Positions 7,801 through 9,864 of a DNA stretch of 9,864 nucleotides are shown here, one piece after another. The stretch's first letter is position 1, and the number at the start of each line of letters is the position of its first letter. The DNA lies in NCBI GenBank assembly GCA_007279775.1, contig QYPD01000025.1, forward strand, positions 1-9,864, in the 5' to 3' direction. A program made the position numbers and the translations under genes. The notes below the pieces were generated by a model. That model was not told the DNA's origin, made no database searches, and was given only the letters and a program-made list of their open reading frames with translations. This DNA is from Spirochaetia bacterium (lineage in GTDB: Bacteria > Patescibacteriota > Minisyncoccia > UBA6257 > UBA9933).

Positions 7801-8001
7801 ATTGTCAGTAAACTCGGCCAACAAATTTTGTTCGTAACAGTGGAAGATTTAAACGGTTCCATTGAAATAATAGTTTTCTCGGACACCTTGGCGAAAAATC
7901 CGGCCATCTGGCGCGATAATAACGTTATCGTCGCCAACGGCAAAATTTCATGGCGCAACGGCGAACCGAAATTTATTTGCCAACAAGCGATAGAGCTATA
8001 A
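4810..8001 (+). CDS. dnaE: DNA polymerase III alpha subunit (replicative polymerase DnaE)
   Basis: This is the chromosomal replicase catalytic subunit. The 1063-residue protein has, in order: an N-terminal PHP domain (about 1-210) with HLHTHS (5-10), TDHGN (39-43), H87 and QDIHY (205-209); the polymerase palm with GPGRGSAAGS (356-365), the metal-binding pair Asp400 and Asp402 in PDIDMDF, and the third Asp558 in KIDLLGL; fingers with RYGFNKSHAACY (745-756); a helix-hairpin-helix region (about 820-880); a QTGLF beta-clamp binding motif (911-915); and an OB fold (about 984-1063). It ends at the OB fold, so the C-terminal tau-binding domain of E. coli DnaE (about 1160 residues) is missing, as in shorter DnaE types. 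The PHP metal ligands look intact, which suggests built-in 3'-5' proofreading. thrS follows after 14 bases. Confidence 0.97.
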   Translation: MKFVHLHTHSHYSLLDGLAKIDDIIDRTKELGMKAVALTDHGNLYGAIEFYKKAVKADVKPILGVETYVAPRSRFEKENKIDDQYSHLILLCENNTGWKNLIQLVTKSYLEGFYYKPRVDKEILKQHSEGLIALSACVAGEISQLILNRSLEEAEKAVREYQEIFGKENFFLEIGYHPNFADAEKANIGLKKLSEITDAPLVATQDIHYMKPEDAEYHDILLAVQTGNKTSDDDRLTLKADDFSMRSQEDMMEFFKDTPEAIENTVKIAERCEVSITLNKILLPTFQLPEGETSSIEYLKKLANERLPDRFEVADAKITERLDYELGVIEKTGFADYFLIVQDFVNWAKERGIVVGPGRGSAAGSLVSYVLGITDLDPLKYDLLFERFLNPDRISMPDIDMDFTDVRRDEVFAYIREKYGEDKVAQIITFGTMAARAAIRDAGRALGMPYSLCDQLSKMIPFNPTQGMKFGWLDKSLQKVAEFKEIYETNPDAKKIIDAARHLEGVARHASVHACGIVISKDTLTDFVPLQRAPQDPNIIITQFEMHSIEDLGLLKIDLLGLKNLTIIEESIRLIKEISGDEVNIFKLPLDDKKVFKLLQEGDTTGVFQLESSGMRRYLKELKPNEFEDIIAMVALYRPGPIELIPSFVNRKHGKEKVSYLHPKLEPILESTYGIGIYQEQMMKIAQELGGFTLAEADTLRKAIGKKIKSLLDAQKEKFIEGEINNGIDKKIAEEIWNLFPPFARYGFNKSHAACYALIAYRTAYLKAYWPIEFMTALLNSDSGDTDRISFLMSEAQKKEIKILSPNVNSSFANFAPEEKNIRFGLLAIKNVGAAIVEAIIEERQRGGPFQNMTDFLTRVRHRDLNKKSLESMIKVGVFDSFGMDRGVLLANLDNILAFCQNIKKSQNSSQTGLFGNNYHSPALFEKNREGQTALPKDKLAWERELLGLYVSGHPLSAYLEKLKKFNPTPIKKILAEKEGSNGDIAQIAGVILNVHRIVSKLGQQILFVTVEDLNGSIEIIVFSDTLAKNPAIWRDNNVIVANGKISWRNGEPKFICQQAIEL

Positions 8002-8015
8002 ATAAAAAATTGTAA

Positions 8016-9779
8016 ATGGTAAATAATAAACAAAAAAAACAATCCATTGAAAACATCAGACATTCATTGTCTCATCTTTTAGCCGCTGCCGTTTTGGAAA
8101 AATTTCCCAAAGCTAAACTGGGAATCGGACCTGCTATTGAGAATGGATTTTATTATGATTTCGGCGACATAAAAATCAGCGACGCCGATTTGCCTGAATT
8201 GGAGAAAAAAATTCGTGAATTAATCAAACAAAACTTAAAATTCAAAAAGGGAACAATTTCTTTCGCCGAAACGAAAAAACTTTTTACTGGTCAGCCCTAT
8301 AAATTGGAACTCGCAAAGGAGCTCAATAAAAATAAAGAAAAAATATCCGTTTATCAAAGCGGTGATTTTATAGATTTGTGCGCGGGGCCACACGTGGCTT
8401 CCTCCTCCGAAATTAATCCCGACGCTTTCAAACTCACAAAACTCGCCGGCGCTTATTGGCGGGGCGACGAGAAAAACAAAATGCTTACCCGCGTCTACGG
8501 CGTTGCTTTTGAAACCAAAAAAGGGCTTGAAGACTATCTTAAAATGCTTGAAATCGCCGAGAAATGCGACCACCGTGTTTTGGGCGAAAAACTTAATTTG
8601 TTTATGTTTGACGAAGAAATCGGCAAAGGGCTCCCGCTTTGGCTTCCAAACGGCTATTTTGTCCTAGTAAGGCTTGAAAATTTCATGCGTGAGCTTGAAG
8701 AAAAAAACGGCTACAAACACGTGCTCACTCCGATTTTGGCGAAAGAAGATTTATACAAAAAATCCGGTCATTTGACGCACTACAAAGACGACATGTACGC
8801 TCCGATTGAAATTGAAAATGAAAGATACTATTTGAAACCGATGAACTGCCCGCATCATCACTCCATTTATAAAAGAAGTAAGCACAGCTATCGTGAACTC
8901 CCCTTGCGGCTCGCTGAATTCGGCAACGTTCACCGTTATGAGCGCTCGGGCGTGCTTTCCGGGCTCATCCGCGTCCGCGGCTTCACCCAAAACGATTCTC
9001 ACATCTACACCGACGAAACCAATCTTGAAAAAGAAATCACCGATATCATTAAATCAATACCAGAAATTTACGATATCTTCGGAATAAAAAATTATTGGTT
9101 CCGTTTGTCTTTGCCCGATTTTAAAAATAAAGAAAAATACGGCGACATCAAAAACAAAAAGATGTGGGAACAAGGTTCGGACATCCTCAAAAAAGCTCTT
9201 AAAAATTCCGGCCATAAATTCGTTGAAGCCGCCGGCGAAGCCACTTTCTATGGGCCAAAAATAGATATCCAAACGAAAAACATTTACGGCAAAGAAGACA
9301 GCCTTTCAACCGTCCAAGTTGATTATTATTCCGCTTCAAGATTTAACCTTTATTACACCGATAAAGACAACAAAGAAAAGCCCGCAATAATAATCCACCG
9401 CGCCATAATGGGTTCATTTGACAGATTTATGGCGTTTCTTATTGAAAAAACCTGCGGCAATCTGCCGCTGTGGCTCTCCCCTGTTCAGGCCGTGATTTTA
9501 CCAATCGGCGAAAAACAGAATTCCTATGCCGAAAAAATTCTCGGCGAACTAAAAAAAGAAAATATCAGGGCTGAAATTCCTGATTCAAACGAAACTTTGG
9601 GAAAAAGAATTCGCGAAGCCGAGCTCAAAAAAACCCCTTATATTTTGGTTGTTGGCGACAAAGAAATTGCCGCGAATTCCGTTTCAATCCGCCAAAGAGG
9701 CAAAGGAGATTTAGGCGCGCTGAAATTGGAAAAACTTATTGAAAAGCTTAAGAAAGAAATTTCCGAAAAAACTATTTAA
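8016..9779 (+). CDS. thrS: Threonyl-tRNA synthetase, lacking the TGS domain
   Basis: The enzyme charges tRNA-Thr with threonine and edits mischarged serine. It has 587 residues against about 640 in E. coli, because it begins directly at the editing domain with no N-terminal TGS domain. Editing-site residues are present: HSLSH (His16, His20) and DLCAGPH (Cys122, His126). The class II catalytic core carries the zinc ligands Cys278 (KPMNCPHHH), His329 (QNDSHIY) and His461 (IIHRAIMGS), with motif 2 around EFGNVHRYERSG (301-312). The anticodon-binding domain occupies about 487-587. The ATG at 8016 lies 14 bases after the dnaE stop with no Shine-Dalgarno sequence, so it is probably co-transcribed with dnaE. 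Its last five codons and stop fall inside the terminal palindrome. Confidence 0.97.
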   Translation: MVNNKQKKQSIENIRHSLSHLLAAAVLEKFPKAKLGIGPAIENGFYYDFGDIKISDADLPELEKKIRELIKQNLKFKKGTISFAETKKLFTGQPYKLELAKELNKNKEKISVYQSGDFIDLCAGPHVASSSEINPDAFKLTKLAGAYWRGDEKNKMLTRVYGVAFETKKGLEDYLKMLEIAEKCDHRVLGEKLNLFMFDEEIGKGLPLWLPNGYFVLVRLENFMRELEEKNGYKHVLTPILAKEDLYKKSGHLTHYKDDMYAPIEIENERYYLKPMNCPHHHSIYKRSKHSYRELPLRLAEFGNVHRYERSGVLSGLIRVRGFTQNDSHIYTDETNLEKEITDIIKSIPEIYDIFGIKNYWFRLSLPDFKNKEKYGDIKNKKMWEQGSDILKKALKNSGHKFVEAAGEATFYGPKIDIQTKNIYGKEDSLSTVQVDYYSASRFNLYYTDKDNKEKPAIIIHRAIMGSFDRFMAFLIEKTCGNLPLWLSPVQAVILPIGEKQNSYAEKILGELKKENIRAEIPDSNETLGKRIREAELKKTPYILVVGDKEIAANSVSIRQRGKGDLGALKLEKLIEKLKKEISEKTI

Positions 9780-9864
9780 ATAAATTGCAGAGGAAACAAA
9801 TACCCGCTCTCTTGCAAGAGAGCGGGTATTTGTTTCCTCTGCAATTTATTTAAATAGTTTTTTC
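9765..9864. repeat. Perfect 100-nt palindrome ending exactly at the window edge
   Basis: Bases 9765-9814 and 9815-9864 are exact reverse complements, 50 bp per arm with no loop and no mismatch, centred on TTGCAA (9812-9817). The left arm contains the last codons of thrS and its stop; the right arm repeats them inverted. The core is a terminator hairpin. Extension of perfect symmetry into coding sequence, a length of exactly 100, and its end at the edge of the sequence suggest an assembly fold-back. A true palindrome or a hairpin-like end remains possible. Confidence 0.9.
9798..9831 (+). terminator. Intrinsic terminator of dnaE-thrS, symmetrical
   Basis: TACCCGCTCTC (9801-9811), loop TTGCAA, and GAGAGCGGGTA (9818-9828) form an 11-bp GC-rich stem. 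It is preceded by AAACAAA and followed by TTTGTTT, so it could terminate transcription in either direction. It begins about 20 bases after the thrS stop. This core is plausibly genuine even if the wider palindrome is an artefact. Confidence 0.8.

Noticed and set aside
9765..9864. Protelomerase-type hairpin telomere of a linear replicon
   Set aside because: The palindrome is centred on an ordinary terminator stem and copies the tail of a housekeeping gene. No protelomerase or phage gene is present, so an assembly fold-back is simpler.

Overview
The window looks like a piece, probably a whole contig or a contig end, of a small AT-rich bacterial genome. The most likely source is a member of the Candidate Phyla Radiation (Patescibacteria), Parcubacteria-like. 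This rests on inference: a streamlined set of core genes, absence of Shine-Dalgarno sequences before nearly every gene, a ThrRS without a TGS domain, a NusA with an enlarged acidic N-terminal domain, and a proton-pumping pyrophosphatase. No rRNA or marker phylogeny is available here, so phylum-level placement is tentative. The genetic code appears standard.

Layout. The left half is transcribed on the minus strand. Read in that direction it holds a 74-residue orphan protein with a strong ribosome binding site and its own terminator, then nusA (transcription elongation and termination factor) behind a near-consensus sigma70-type promoter, then hppA (membrane pyrophosphatase), clpP (protease subunit), and the first 24 codons of a probable D-2-hydroxyacid dehydrogenase cut by the window edge. 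The right half is on the plus strand: dnaE (replicative DNA polymerase III alpha) followed after 14 bases by thrS (threonyl-tRNA synthetase), closed by a strong terminator hairpin. The divergent spacer at about 4674-4809 carries a likely dnaE promoter so close to the ATG that the mRNA would be leaderless.

The genes are unlinked housekeeping functions (transcription, energy coupling at the membrane, proteolysis, replication, translation) and do not form one pathway. I found no defence system, CRISPR array, transposase, tRNA or rRNA.

The less ordinary content lies between genes. Three copies of a 93-100 nt imperfect palindrome (81-180, 800-892, 4237-4335), bounded by CAATCC-like and GGATTG-like ends, sit on both sides of clpP and in the nusA leader. 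Two of them share a perfect 34-nt arm in opposite orientation. The window ends in an exact 100-nt perfect palindrome (9765-9864) that mirrors the thrS terminator and the last codons of thrS. I think this is more likely an assembly fold-back around a terminator hairpin than a real genomic feature, but it deserves checking. There is no gene-free stretch over 300 bases.
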